Positions 42,942 through 51,674 of a stretch of 51,775 nucleotides of DNA are shown in pieces (positions within the stretch are counted from its first letter, which is position 1; each line of letters begins with the position of its first letter). The position numbers were made by a program, and so were the translations under genes. This DNA is from Fluviicola sp. GTDB taxonomy: Bacteria; Bacteroidota; Bacteroidia; Flavobacteriales_D; Crocinitomicaceae. The DNA is taken from assembly GCA_020849495.1 (NCBI GenBank), contig JADLGD010000062.1, positions 1 to 51,775 on the forward strand. Reading direction: 5' to 3'. The notes under the pieces are model-generated. The model worked only from the letters and a program-made list of their open reading frames with translations, was not told where the DNA came from and did not search any database.

Positions 42942-43511
42942 GTGAAAGTACTTCTGCTTGACAATTTTGATTCATTTACTTACAACATTGCACACTACTT
43001 AGAAAGCTGTGATGCAGTGGTAGATGTGATTGATAACGAGCAGGTAGATTTGAACATGTTGAATGACTATGATGCATTGGTACTTTCCCCAGGTCCAGGC
43101 CTTCCCATTCAAGCGGGTAAATTAATGGATGTTATCAATCTAGGAATAGCCAGCAACCTTCCGATTTTAGGGATTTGTTTGGGGATGCAAGCAATAGCAC
43201 TTCATTTTAGTGATCACTTATTCAATCAACAATTGGTGAAACATGGAGTAGCAGAATTGATCACTCAAACTTCAGCAAAATCAGCTTTGTTTCAAGGCTT
43301 GCCAGAACAATTTAAAGTTGGCTTGTACCATTCTTGGGCAGTTGAAGTTCAAATTGATTCGCCTTTAATTGTTACGTCATTGTCTGAAACCAATATCGTG
43401 ATGAGTATAGAACACCAATCTGCACCCATTTATGGCGTTCAATTTCATCCAGAAAGCATCATGACACCAGATGGACGAACGATCATTGAGAATTTTTTGA
43501 AACTTGTTTAG
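42942..43511 (+). CDS. Glutamine amidotransferase component II of anthranilate/aminodeoxychorismate synthase
   Basis: 189-residue class I glutamine amidotransferase that gives ammonia to a TrpE or PabB partner. Catalytic triad Cys79 (GICLGMQ), His169 and Glu171 (QFHPES); the oxyanion motif LSPGPG at 48-53 and N-terminal LLLDNFDSFTYN are textbook TrpG/PabA. The start is GTG at 42942; the upstream frame to 42879 crosses a promoter element. No trpE or pabB is adjacent, so PabA (folate) is somewhat likelier than TrpG, which usually lies in a trp operon (inference). Confidence 0.93.
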   Translation: MKVLLLDNFDSFTYNIAHYLESCDAVVDVIDNEQVDLNMLNDYDALVLSPGPGLPIQAGKLMDVINLGIASNLPILGICLGMQAIALHFSDHLFNQQLVKHGVAELITQTSAKSALFQGLPEQFKVGLYHSWAVEVQIDSPLIVTSLSETNIVMSIEHQSAPIYGVQFHPESIMTPDGRTIIENFLKLV

Positions 43512-43525
43512 TTGCTCAACTTGTT

Positions 43526-43533
43526 TATTTTTG
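43526..43533 (+). promoter_or_regulatory. Predicted promoter for the DUF2147 gene
   Basis: -7 element TATTTTTG, exact, 28 bases before the ATG; a TTG at 43504-43506 is 19 bases upstream, a proper -33 spacing. Confidence 0.6.
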
Positions 43534-43561
43534 TTAGACAAACGAGTTAAATTTTCTAGTC

Positions 43562-43993
43562 ATGAAATGGTTACTACTAACATTACTGATGACCACTACG
43601 ATGGTTGTCAAAGCACAATCTTGTGTTGGAACATGGATTACAATCGATGATGAAACGGGAAAGAAAAAATCCAAAGTAGAATTGTACAAAAAAGATGGTA
43701 AACTCTACGGAAAAATTGTGTATCTCTACCCTCGAGAAGGAAGAGAAGAAAATCCGAAATGCAAAAAATGCACAGATGATCGAAAAAATCAACCTTTAAT
43801 GGGCTTGCAAATTGTTCGAGGATTGGAGTGGGATGGAGGTGAATGGGAAGATGGTACCATTTGCGATCCTGAGAATGGAAAAGTTTACACTTGTGCCATG
43901 TGGTTGGATTCAGACAACAAAGATCGTTTGAATGTTCGTGGCTACATGGGACCTTTTTTCAGAACGCAAACCTGGATTCGAGTTGCAGAATAA
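43562..43993 (+). CDS. DUF2147 exported protein
   Basis: 143 residues with a signal peptide (about 1-19, MVVKAQS). The mature part matches DUF2147: GTWITIDDETGKKKSKVELY, GKLYGKIVYLYPREG, then CKKCTDDRKNQPLMGLQIVRGL and a closing G..FRTQTWIRV strand. The family is a small lipocalin-like barrel of unknown function, common in Bacteroidota. One CKKC pair (about 61-64) is present. It stands alone with its own promoter and a bidirectional terminator. Confidence 0.9.
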   Translation: MKWLLLTLLMTTTMVVKAQSCVGTWITIDDETGKKKSKVELYKKDGKLYGKIVYLYPREGREENPKCKKCTDDRKNQPLMGLQIVRGLEWDGGEWEDGTICDPENGKVYTCAMWLDSDNKDRLNVRGYMGPFFRTQTWIRVAE

Positions 43994-44016
43994 TCTTTAA
44001 AAAATAAGCGCATAAA

Positions 44017-44045
44017 AAAATCCGACCCCAAAAAGGTCGGATTTT
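44017..44045. terminator. Bidirectional hairpin terminator
   Basis: AAAATCCGACC (44017-44027) pairs perfectly with GGTCGGATTTT (44035-44045), 7-base loop; lies between convergent genes. Confidence 0.92.
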
Positions 44046-44069
44046 CTATTTCTTTAAAAGTGCAATGAA

Positions 44070-44276
44070 TTAAGCAGCTTTTTTCGAGCAGCAAGATCCA
44101 GTACCTGATTTCTCACCTGAGCAAGAAGCACCTTTTTTAGATTTTTTTGTTTTCTTTTTCTTGTCGTCGTCTTTTTTAACAACTACTGAGTGATTTCCAC
44201 TAGTAGCAGCGTAAACGTTTGCAGACATAGAACCTACGAAAAGTGCCAATGTCATTGCTACAAATACTTTTTTCAT
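44070..44276 (-). CDS. Small exported Lys-rich protein with Cys-rich tail
   Basis: 68 residues, no family recognised. Signal peptide 1-23 (ending NVYAA). The mature ~45 residues consist of VVVKKDDD, a Lys-rich run (about 38-50) and a tail CSGEKSGTGSCCSKK with three Cys. The Cys spacing suggests metal binding or disulfides; the Lys run suggests polyanion binding (both inference). The N-terminus is a convincing signal sequence and the reading frame ends just before a strong terminator, which support a real gene. It follows psd by 42 bases and may be the last gene of the rsfS-ftsH-cdsA-psd block. Confidence 0.7.
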   Translation of the reverse strand: MKKVFVAMTLALFVGSMSANVYAATSGNHSVVVKKDDDKKKKTKKSKKGASCSGEKSGTGSCCSKKAA

Positions 44277-44318
44277 GATTGATCAATTTTAAGTTATAAC
44301 GAGTTAAAAATAATCATT

Positions 44319-44984
44319 TTAATTAATGCTTCCAAGCTTTGTTAACTTAGCTTTAACATCTTCACCAATTTTAACATCTATTTGCGTTCCAATTGGCAAG
44401 TAAATATCCACACGTGATCCAAATTTGATGAACCCAAATTCACCCCCAGTTGTAGCTTGTTGTCCTTCTTTAGCGTAATAACAAATTCTTCTTGCCAAAG
44501 CTCCAGCAACCTGACGGAATAAAACTTCTTTTCCTGAAGCGTGTTCAACAACAACCGTACTTCGTTCGTTATCTGTTGAGCTTTTTGGATGCCATGCAAC
44601 CAAGAACAATCCTTTGTGGTATTTCACATATTTCACGATTCCGCCAATTGGAAAGTAATTGGCATGAACATTTAAAGGAGACATGAATATTGAAACTTGA
44701 ATGCGACGATCATGGAAGTATTCTGTTTCTTCAACCTCTTCAATAACTACAACTTTTCCATCTGCAGGACATAAAATATCATCAGGACCAAATGTAAACG
44801 TGCGTTTAGGAATGCGAAAGAACTGAACAATTAAATAATAGGTGACTAAAACTCCTAGACTCAATAAAATGAATAGCCACAACCAATCTGTTTTTGTGTA
44901 AAGCCAGTAGTTCCCCCACTCAATTAAACCTAAAACGATGGTGCCGATTAATATGGTTGCTGTTCCCTCTCGATGAAGTGTCAT
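44319..44984 (-). CDS. psd: Phosphatidylserine decarboxylase (short, pyruvoyl type)
   Basis: Makes phosphatidylethanolamine from phosphatidylserine at the inner membrane. 221 residues, the short single-chain class. Two N-terminal hydrophobic segments (about 9-30 and 34-53); CPADGKVV near residue 88; FMSPLNVHANYFPI near 125. Self-cleavage is expected at Gly189-Ser190 in IKFGSRVDIYLP, giving the pyruvoyl alpha chain. cdsA lies 12 bases upstream in the same operon, so both steps of phospholipid head-group supply are adjacent; pssA is not in the window. Confidence 0.95.
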   Translation of the reverse strand: MTLHREGTATILIGTIVLGLIEWGNYWLYTKTDWLWLFILLSLGVLVTYYLIVQFFRIPKRTFTFGPDDILCPADGKVVVIEEVEETEYFHDRRIQVSIFMSPLNVHANYFPIGGIVKYVKYHKGLFLVAWHPKSSTDNERSTVVVEHASGKEVLFRQVAGALARRICYYAKEGQQATTGGEFGFIKFGSRVDIYLPIGTQIDVKIGEDVKAKLTKLGSIN

Positions 44985-44996
44985 AATGATTTTTTT

Positions 44997-45878
44997 CTAT
45001 AGAATTGTTGTCAAAAGTACATATAAAATAGGAGCTGTAAAAAGCATGGCATCAATACGGTCTAAAACACCACCGTGACCAGGAATCACTTTTCCTGAAT
45101 CTTTTACTTCCGCAGCACGCTTTAATTTGCTTTCGAAAAGATCTCCTAAAGTTGCTAAAATTGAGATACTGAAAGATACTCCAATTATAAAAACATAGTT
45201 GTTTCCAGAACCATCAATAAAATATTTTAGTAATGATATTGTTAATGCCGCTACTAACATTCCACCGATAAATCCTTCCCAAGTTTTTTTAGGAGAAACA
45301 CTGGGGATTAATTTATGTTTACCGAAAAATTTACCAGATAAAAAAGCAAAAGTATCATTCACATAAATGACAATTAAAATAGAAAATAGATTCAACTTCA
45401 TTTCAATATTAGATTGAGTCATTGCAATTCCTAAAACAAACAAGGGTAACATGGCATAAGCCAAACTTAACAGCAATGGAAATTTGAATACCGCTTGAAT
45501 GGATGCTTTTTTGAAAATAAGTAAAATGAAAATGAGTGCACAAGCTAAAAACAAGATCCAAACAATCAACAATACATCGTAATTACAGATAGCAATCCAA
45601 GTGCTGGTTGAATGTACTTGTGGGTACAAGCCTTTGATGGTTTCCACCAAAAGCGGAAGGAATAGCGCGGTGTTTAATAACAATGCAGGAATTAAAAGTT
45701 TGCTTTTATAGGGTGTGTTATTCGCCATTTGAAAGCATTCGTAGGTTCCAAACATCGAAAAAGTAAACAATACGATATTGAATAAATTGGTATTGTTCAC
45801 CAAATCTAAATAGTAAGGTGTAAACACATACAACAAGAAAATGGCCCCAAAAATACTCCTAGTAAGAATTTCTTTCAT
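44997..45878 (-). CDS. cdsA: Phosphatidate cytidylyltransferase
   Basis: Integral membrane enzyme forming CDP-diacylglycerol. 293 residues with about eight helices. The CDP-diglyceride signature is present near the C-terminus: GDLFESKLKRAAEVKDSGK followed by PGHGGVLDRIDAM, and KKTWEGFIGG upstream. It is followed by psd after 12 bases. A terminator hairpin lies between ftsH and this gene, so it may have its own promoter as well as read-through. Confidence 0.96.
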   Translation of the reverse strand: MKEILTRSIFGAIFLLYVFTPYYLDLVNNTNLFNIVLFTFSMFGTYECFQMANNTPYKSKLLIPALLLNTALFLPLLVETIKGLYPQVHSTSTWIAICNYDVLLIVWILFLACALIFILLIFKKASIQAVFKFPLLLSLAYAMLPLFVLGIAMTQSNIEMKLNLFSILIVIYVNDTFAFLSGKFFGKHKLIPSVSPKKTWEGFIGGMLVAALTISLLKYFIDGSGNNYVFIIGVSFSISILATLGDLFESKLKRAAEVKDSGKVIPGHGGVLDRIDAMLFTAPILYVLLTTIL

Positions 45879-45933
45879 TGTTAGCTAAAAGATTACTGTC
45901 CAAAAAGTTTAATGTTCAATGGACTAAAAATAA

Positions 45934-45968
45934 AAAACTCCCGACAGCTTTTTACCATCGGGAGTTTT
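45934..45968 (-). terminator. Hairpin terminator after ftsH
   Basis: AAAACTCCCGA (45934-45944) pairs perfectly with TCGGGAGTTTT (45958-45968), loop of 13 bases, 10 bases past the ftsH stop. Confidence 0.88.
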
Positions 45969-45978
45969 GTGTATAGAA

Positions 45979-48108
45979 TTAGTTTTTTTCTTCCGGTTCA
46001 GCTGAATTGTCAGCATCTTCATTCGGTGAAGAATTATCAGAAGTCACATCTGAAATAGGAGTTACTTCTTGATTGATAGCAGTAGAAGGTTGATCGTCTG
46101 TTACAACGATTGCATCTTCAATTTCATTGGAAGTAGGAGTGATATTCGTTTCAACCATTTGCTCTTCAGCCCAAGGTCTTTCACCAAAAATCTCAACTAA
46201 GTCTTCTTTGAAAATCACTTCTTTTTCCAATAATTTATCTGCCAATTTTTGCAATTTCTCATTATTGTCTCTCAACAATTGAACCGCACGTTGGTATTGG
46301 AATTCAACCATTTTGCTCACTTCTTCATCAATGATGCGAGCGGTGTCTTCAGAATATGGTTTTGTAAACATTTCACGACCTTGTGAATCGTAGAATGAAA
46401 TGTTACCAATTTTATCGTTCAAACCATAAATGGAAACCATTGCATACGCTTGTTTGGTTACTTTTTCTAAATCAGATAAAGCACCAGTAGAGATTTTACC
46501 AAAAGTGATAAATTCAGCTGCACGTCCACCTAAAGCAGAACACATTTCATCTAAAATTTGCTCAGTTGTGGTAATTGAACGCTCTTCCGGTAAATACCAA
46601 GCTGCACCAAGTGAACGTCCACGAGGAACGATGGTTACTTTTACCAATGGATGCGAATGTTCCAACAACCAAGAAATAGTAGCGTGACCAGCTTCATGAT
46701 AAGCGATCGCTTTTTTCTCCGCTTTTGTAATGATTTTATTTTTCTTTTCTAAACCACCAATGATTCGGTCAACAGCGTCTAAGAAATCTTGTTTTTCAAC
46801 GTGTTTTTTCTCTTTACGAGCTGCAATCAAAGCTGCTTCATTACACAAGTTTGCAATATCTGCACCTGAGAACCCAGGAGTTTGTTTACTTAAGAAATCA
46901 ATGTCAATTCCTGGTTCTAATTTCAATGGTTTTAAATGCACTTGGAAAATTTCCTTGCGCTCATTTAAATCAGGCATGTCAACATAAATCTGACGGTCAA
47001 AACGACCAGCACGCATCAAGGCTGCATCCAAAACGTCTGCACGGTTGGTTGCTGCTAAAATGATCACTCCTGAATTCGTTCCAAAACCATCCATTTCAGT
47101 CAACAACTGGTTCAAGGTGTTTTCGCGCTCATCATTTGAACTGAAACCAGCATTTTTACCTCTAGCTCTACCAATGGCATCAATCTCATCAATGAAAATG
47201 ATAGAAGGAGATTTTTCTTTTGCTTGACGGAATAAATCTCTTACTCGAGAAGCACCAACACCAACAAACATTTCAACGAAATCAGATCCGGACAATGAGA
47301 AGAATGGAACTTTTGCTTCCCCAGCAACAGCTTTTGCTAATAAGGTTTTACCTGTTCCTGGAGGACCTACTAATAATGCGCCTTTTGGAATTTTCGCACC
47401 TAGTTCTGTATATTTTTTAGGGTTTTTCAAGAATTCAACAATCTCTTGGATTTCCTCTTTAGCACCTTCTAATCCTGCAACATCTTTGAAAGTAACATTT
47501 GTTGATTTGCCTTTCTCATAAACTTGCGCTTTGGATTTTCCGATGTTGAAGATTTGTCCTCCAGCACCACCGCCACCGCCCGACATACGACGCATGACAA
47601 ACATCCAGATAGCAACCAAAACGATGATTGGCAAAATAAAGCTTAAAATACTTGAAGTATAATTGACTTCTTCTTCAAATGGTGCAGAAATCGTTTGCTT
47701 TCCTCTTTTCTGAAGGGAATCATTGACAACATCTAGTTTGTTTTCAAAATTTCCAGCATCAACAATTGGAATAGAGAACTCAGGACTTTTTTTCGAAGAA
47801 AATCCTCTTTGTTTTTTCTCCAAAACAGATTTGATGATTTTCAATTCTCCTTTTGGATTTTTTACATCTTTTAAAAACGCAGTACCTTCTTCGTTGATTC
47901 TAAAATCTACACGACGATTGTTGACAATACGCACATCTGACACATAACTTGAATCTGCTAAAGAGAAGAATGTTTTGGTATCTTTTAATGCGGCATTACC
48001 ATTATCTGTGAAATATACCGAACTAATGATTGCAAGTGCAATAGCTGCATAAATCCAATAGATTGCGTATGGATTTCTTTTCGGTTTGTTGGAATTGTTT
48101 TCTGACAT
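45979..48108 (-). CDS. ftsH: ATP-dependent zinc metalloprotease FtsH
   Basis: Inner-membrane AAA+ protease for quality control. 709 residues. TM helices at about 13-31 and 153-172 flank a periplasmic domain. AAA module: Walker A GPPGTGKT (248-255), Walker B IIFIDEID (303-310), SRH with [12 protein letters not shown] near 361-372. The peptidase has HEAGH (471-475) and the third zinc ligand Asp546 (SDLEKV). The C-terminal ~60 residues are acidic and probably disordered. It follows rsfS by 10 bases; rsfS-ftsH-cdsA-psd opposite birA is a familiar flavobacterial arrangement. Confidence 0.98.
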   Translation of the reverse strand: MSENNSNKPKRNPYAIYWIYAAIALAIISSVYFTDNGNAALKDTKTFFSLADSSYVSDVRIVNNRRVDFRINEEGTAFLKDVKNPKGELKIIKSVLEKKQRGFSSKKSPEFSIPIVDAGNFENKLDVVNDSLQKRGKQTISAPFEEEVNYTSSILSFILPIIVLVAIWMFVMRRMSGGGGGAGGQIFNIGKSKAQVYEKGKSTNVTFKDVAGLEGAKEEIQEIVEFLKNPKKYTELGAKIPKGALLVGPPGTGKTLLAKAVAGEAKVPFFSLSGSDFVEMFVGVGASRVRDLFRQAKEKSPSIIFIDEIDAIGRARGKNAGFSSNDERENTLNQLLTEMDGFGTNSGVIILAATNRADVLDAALMRAGRFDRQIYVDMPDLNERKEIFQVHLKPLKLEPGIDIDFLSKQTPGFSGADIANLCNEAALIAARKEKKHVEKQDFLDAVDRIIGGLEKKNKIITKAEKKAIAYHEAGHATISWLLEHSHPLVKVTIVPRGRSLGAAWYLPEERSITTTEQILDEMCSALGGRAAEFITFGKISTGALSDLEKVTKQAYAMVSIYGLNDKIGNISFYDSQGREMFTKPYSEDTARIIDEEVSKMVEFQYQRAVQLLRDNNEKLQKLADKLLEKEVIFKEDLVEIFGERPWAEEQMVETNITPTSNEIEDAIVVTDDQPSTAINQEVTPISDVTSDNSSPNEDADNSAEPEEKN

Positions 48109-48118
48109 AGTTGTTTGA

Positions 48119-48496
48119 TTAATTCACATCAGGAATGTCTGTGCGGATTGCATCCGACCACAAATCTTCCAGTTCGTAAAAATGACGAGCGTCTTTGTAA
48201 AAAATGTGAGCGACAACACTAACATAATCCAATAAAATCCACTCTGAATTTGATTTTCCTTCTTGGTGCCAAGGTTTTTCTTTCAATGCTTCTCTGGTAT
48301 GTCTTGAAACGGTATTTGCAATACCATCTACTTGAGTAGAAGATTCACCTGAGCAAATGACAAAAAAGTCAGTGACTGCATTTGAGATGTTTCTCAAATC
48401 CAATACAGTAATACTTTTCGCCTTGTTATCTTGCATTCCTTCTACGATTGCATCGCAAAGGACTTTTGAATCGATATCTGTTTTTAATTTATACAT
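48119..48496 (-). CDS. rsfS: Ribosomal silencing factor RsfS
   Basis: Binds L14 of the 50S subunit and blocks subunit joining under nutrient limitation. 125 residues with family motifs: DAIVEGMQDNKAKSITVLDLRNI, FVICSGESSTQV, WILLDYVSVVAHIF, and FYELEDLWSDA. The ATG at 48496 is preferred to the frame start at 48526, as the family begins near MYKLK and an exact TAnnTTTG lies 17 bases upstream. First gene of the block with ftsH. Confidence 0.96.
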   Translation of the reverse strand: MYKLKTDIDSKVLCDAIVEGMQDNKAKSITVLDLRNISNAVTDFFVICSGESSTQVDGIANTVSRHTREALKEKPWHQEGKSNSEWILLDYVSVVAHIFYKDARHFYELEDLWSDAIRTDIPDVN

Positions 48497-48513
48497 TCGT
48501 AAAATTGTGTGCA

Positions 48514-48521
48514 CAAATCTA
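48514..48521 (-). promoter_or_regulatory. Predicted -7 promoter element for rsfS-ftsH
   Basis: The minus strand reads TAGATTTG, exact consensus, 17 bases before the rsfS ATG. Confidence 0.55.
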
Positions 48522-48578
48522 AGCATTTAATAGCTTGAAAAGTTTGTGTTTGAATTGCTAATACTTGTTAATTTTAAC

Positions 48579-49310
48579 ATGATAGGAAAACGCATCGTCC
48601 TATTGCATGAGGTCGACTCCACGAACAATTATGCTGCCAAGCTGCTTTCAGAGCAAAAAATAGCGCATGGAACTGTTATTTTGGCAGAAAAACAAACTTC
48701 TGGACGTGGTCAACGTGGAAATTCATGGATTTCTCATGCTGGGAGTCAGTTTACGGCTAGTTTTTACATTTCAACTGCATTTTTGTCAGTCAATGAACTG
48801 GTGTCATTCAATATGTCCATCGCTTTAGCTGTTCAAAAAGCGCTTAATTCAGTGTTAAATGAAGCAGTTGCAATCAAATGGCCAAATGACTTGATGGTGC
48901 GCAATAAAAAAATCGCCGGGATTTTAATAGAAACACAATTCAAATCTGGTAGAATAGAAGGAGCTATTGTGGGTATTGGCATCAATATTCATCCTGAAAG
49001 CGATTTGCCATCGGCTATTTCTATCACAGAATGCCTTGGTGAAAAGATGGAGCCAATGACCATTTTAGAAACCCTTATTCCAGAATTAAATCGGTATTAT
49101 TCGATTTTAAAAAACGGTGAATTTACAGCAATCAAACAGGAGTATTTATCCAGTTTATGGAACTTTGGTGTTGAATTAACGGCTCAATTATCAGATGATT
49201 CACTGATACATGGAAAAATCATCGATGTAGATAGCGAAGGGAATTTAGTTTTTCAAACTGCAACGCAGGTGCATGCGTTTGGCATCAAAGAAATCAAGTT
49301 TAATTACTGA
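48579..49310 (+). CDS. birA: Biotin--[acetyl-CoA-carboxylase] ligase (monofunctional BirA)
   Basis: Attaches biotin to carboxylase carrier proteins via biotinyl-AMP. 243 residues. The catalytic domain motifs are DSTNNYA, GRGQRGNSW (biotinyl-AMP loop), KWPNDLMVRNKKIAGILIE and GIGINIH, with a small C-terminal SH3-like domain. There is no N-terminal helix-turn-helix, so unlike E. coli BirA it cannot act as the bio repressor. The ATG at 48579 is preferred to GTG at 48546, which would add 11 residues not found in the family. Divergent from rsfS; the 3' end overlaps the next gene by 11 bases. Confidence 0.96.
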   Translation: MIGKRIVLLHEVDSTNNYAAKLLSEQKIAHGTVILAEKQTSGRGQRGNSWISHAGSQFTASFYISTAFLSVNELVSFNMSIALAVQKALNSVLNEAVAIKWPNDLMVRNKKIAGILIETQFKSGRIEGAIVGIGINIHPESDLPSAISITECLGEKMEPMTILETLIPELNRYYSILKNGEFTAIKQEYLSSLWNFGVELTAQLSDDSLIHGKIIDVDSEGNLVFQTATQVHAFGIKEIKFNY

Positions 49311-49704
49311 AGTGTTCTTGCAAGCGATTCGACATGTAGTTGAATAAATTGATCAATGGTTTTTCCACCATCATTTTCATAAACATGTTGATTTCAGCAT
49401 GGAATTCAATGTGACCGTCGCATTTGTGTTCGCCATCATCTGCGATAACGATTGCTAAATGGTATTTGAAAGGAGCTTTTTCCCCCGATTTCATGTTGAT
49501 TTTAGTGTGAGGATGATGTTGTGAATAAAGCAAAGGAATAATGATACCTCCTTGAACTTTGAAACTGCAACCGTGTTCGTCTGCCTGAAAATCAGAGATT
49601 TTATCTTGAGGTAACAAGTGGTAAATGTTTTCTGCATTACACAAAAAGTCGTATACTTCTTTTTGGTTAGCAGCTATGTAAGCTTTTTCACTTGTAATGT
49701 TCAT
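49300..49704 (-). CDS. SRPBCC/START-like small-ligand-binding protein
   Basis: 134 residues. It begins with an ANQKEVYDFLCNAENIYHLLP helix-loop typical of the polyketide-cyclase/SRPBCC fold, continues with strands (GCSFKVQGGIIIPLLY, CDGHIEFHAEIN) and ends in a long amphipathic helix (KPLINLFNYMSNRLQEHF). Ligand unknown. It lies 6 bases after pyrE, so it is co-transcribed with it. Confidence 0.85.
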   Translation of the reverse strand: MNITSEKAYIAANQKEVYDFLCNAENIYHLLPQDKISDFQADEHGCSFKVQGGIIIPLLYSQHHPHTKINMKSGEKAPFKYHLAIVIADDGEHKCDGHIEFHAEINMFMKMMVEKPLINLFNYMSNRLQEHFSN

Positions 49705-49710
49705 CTCAAT

Positions 49711-50352
49711 TTATTTTTTCCACAAATCTGGTGCGTTTTTCCATTCTTTCAATGAATCCACGTCAGCTCCTGTGATGTAATCAGATTTTAAAGCTTGATC
49801 GATTAATAAATCGTAATCTGTCAAAGTGATGTAAGGACATTCTGCATCGGCAAAATTCTGAGTAGCAATATCAAATCCATAAGTGAATATTGCCACCAAA
49901 CCTTTGACATCCATACCTGCTTCACGAAGTGCTTCAACAGCAACAAGGCTACTTCCACCTGTTGAGATCAAATCTTCGATTACAACAACGCGTTGTCCTT
50001 TTTCAAAATGACCTTCGATTTGGTTTCCTAGTCCATGTCCTTTAGCTGTACTGCGCACATAAATAAAAGGAATGCCTAATTCTTGTGCAACCAATGCTCC
50101 TTGAGCGATTCCACCTGTAGCAACACCTGCTATCACATCCGGTTTTCCGAAGTGTTCTAATATAGCATCAGCATATCCTTGACGGATGTACGTGCGAATT
50201 GCAGGAAACGACAAGGTCTTGCGATTGTCACAATAAATAGGTGAATTCCACCCAGAAGCCCAAGTGAAGGGATTGTTTGGTTGTAATTTTACCGCCTTGA
50301 TTTGAAGTAGAAATTCTGCTACTTTTAACGCTCGGTCTTTATTTAAAATCAT
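49711..50352 (-). CDS. pyrE: Orotate phosphoribosyltransferase
   Basis: Converts orotate and PRPP to OMP in pyrimidine synthesis. 213 residues. N-terminal SGWNSPIYCDNRKTLSFP (about 33-50) and the PRPP loop VVVIEDLISTGGSS (about 121-134) are canonical, with the flexible-loop Lys region KGHGLGNQ between. The -7 element ends 5 bases before the ATG, so the transcript is nearly leaderless. It is divergent from the Nudix gene with only 8 bases between start codons. The SRPBCC gene follows. Confidence 0.97.
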   Translation of the reverse strand: MILNKDRALKVAEFLLQIKAVKLQPNNPFTWASGWNSPIYCDNRKTLSFPAIRTYIRQGYADAILEHFGKPDVIAGVATGGIAQGALVAQELGIPFIYVRSTAKGHGLGNQIEGHFEKGQRVVVIEDLISTGGSSLVAVEALREAGMDVKGLVAIFTYGFDIATQNFADAECPYITLTDYDLLIDQALKSDYITGADVDSLKEWKNAPDLWKK

Positions 50353-50357
50353 GGCGA

Positions 50358-50365
50358 CAAATGTA
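50358..50365 (-). promoter_or_regulatory. Predicted -7 promoter element for pyrE, inside the Nudix start
   Basis: The minus strand reads TACATTTG, exact consensus, 5 bases before the pyrE ATG. It covers the ATG of the divergent Nudix gene (50361-50363). Confidence 0.55.
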
Positions 50366-50969
50366 CAAAGTTTTTATTGATAATAAAGTCATCCTTTTTT
50401 GTGAAAAATATAAAATTCAAAAAAAATCTTCCAATGAGGTGATTTTGAGTGTGGATGATTGGTCAAAGTTTGATTTAATCGCATTCCGTCAACAAACGGA
50501 TGCAATGATTCAACTGGTAGTTATTGCAAAGCATCCTGAAGCTACAATTCTAGAAATGTTTAAATCGTATCAGTTAGTAGAAGCTGCTGGAGGCATCGTA
50601 AAACGGAAGAATAGTTACTTGTTCATTGAGCGTCATGGTTTATGGGATATTCCAAAAGGGAAAATGGATGAAGGCGAATTGCCAGCAGAAACTGCTGTTC
50701 GTGAAATTGAAGAAGAGTGTGGAATTACTGGGCCTGTAGTTCGAAAACCATTAGGGATTACGTTTCATACCTATGAATGGAAAGGAAAACCAGTTCTGAA
50801 AAAAAATCATTGGTTTGTTTTGGATTATGAAGGACCTAAAACAGTTACACCTCAATTAGAAGAAGCAATCACAAAAGCTGTTTGGCTGAAGAAAAATGCC
50901 ATTTCAACTTTGAAAGAAAATACTTATGCATCTATTTGTGAAGTAATCGATTTGTTTTTGAAAAAATAG
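50361..50969 (+). CDS. Nudix hydrolase
   Basis: 202 residues. The Nudix box is perfect: G-x5-E-x7-REIEEECGI, within PKGKMDEGELPAETAV-REIEEECGI (about 99-122). The ~65-residue N-terminal part (MYKVFIDNKVILFCEKYK) is an added alpha/beta domain common in Bacteroidota Nudix proteins. Substrate unknown; nucleoside diphosphate derivatives are typical. The start is 8 bases from the divergent pyrE start and overlaps its promoter element. Confidence 0.94.
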   Translation: MYKVFIDNKVILFCEKYKIQKKSSNEVILSVDDWSKFDLIAFRQQTDAMIQLVVIAKHPEATILEMFKSYQLVEAAGGIVKRKNSYLFIERHGLWDIPKGKMDEGELPAETAVREIEEECGITGPVVRKPLGITFHTYEWKGKPVLKKNHWFVLDYEGPKTVTPQLEEAITKAVWLKKNAISTLKENTYASICEVIDLFLKK

Positions 50970-51057
50970 TGCCTTTGAAATCTTTGGCTAATTTTTTGTT
51001 AACGAGGTGAAGAATCAAAAAAGAGTTTGTATTCTTGTAACGTTAAAACCATACAAC

Positions 51058-51498
51058 ATGAAGTCTATTTTAATTATCGCATTATCATTGTTTTCTTTTG
51101 GAACATTTGCTCAAGAGAATGCAGCAGCTAAGCCAGCTAATGAAGCAGCTAAACCTGTAAAACCAGCAGTTACTTTCAAAACGTTAAAAATTGAGCGCGT
51201 TGATATTCCTTACGATTCAAAAGAACCTTTCATTTTTGAATTTAAAAACACTGGAAAACAGCCTGTAATCATTACAAATGTTCACACATCTTGTGGTTGT
51301 ACAGCTGCTGAAAAACCAACTGAACCAGTTGCTAAAGGAAAATCTTCTAAAATTGTTGTGAATTACGACACTAAACGTGTAGGTAACTTTACAAAAACAA
51401 TTACAGTTACTACAAACGTTTCAACTGAGCCGATTGTATTGACTATTTCAGGAAATGTGTTAGCAGCTCCAACTGAGCCAGTAACAACTCCTCAATAA
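51058..51498 (+). CDS. DUF1573 exported protein
   Basis: 146 residues from the ATG at 51058, which starts a good signal peptide (about 1-18, LFSFGTFAQ); the longer frame from 51007 would bury it. An Ala/Lys/Pro linker (EAAKPVKPA) precedes a DUF1573 Ig-like domain: EFKNTGKQPVIITNVHTSCGCTAAE with the family's SCGC motif, then KIVVNYDTKRVGNFTKTITVTTN. Abundant small surface or periplasmic proteins of unknown role in Bacteroidota. A terminator follows. Confidence 0.93.
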   Translation: MKSILIIALSLFSFGTFAQENAAAKPANEAAKPVKPAVTFKTLKIERVDIPYDSKEPFIFEFKNTGKQPVIITNVHTSCGCTAAEKPTEPVAKGKSSKIVVNYDTKRVGNFTKTITVTTNVSTEPIVLTISGNVLAAPTEPVTTPQ

Positions 51499-51540
51499 AA
51501 ATATTCAAAATAAAAAAAAGCGATCATCACTGCACGAATG

Positions 51541-51563
51541 GTCGGAAGATTTTTTCTTCCGAC
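51541..51563 (+). terminator. Hairpin terminator of the DUF1573 gene
   Basis: GTCGGAAGA (51541-51549) pairs perfectly with TCTTCCGAC (51555-51563), loop of 5 T, followed by TTTTTTG. Confidence 0.92.
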
Positions 51564-51674
51564 TTTTTTGTTTTTACACACAACGAAATGTTGATATAAA
51601 GCGTTGATAATCAATCAAATAACTTGAAAAAATGAACTTAAATTTGTATCTTTATTACTGATAATCAATATATT

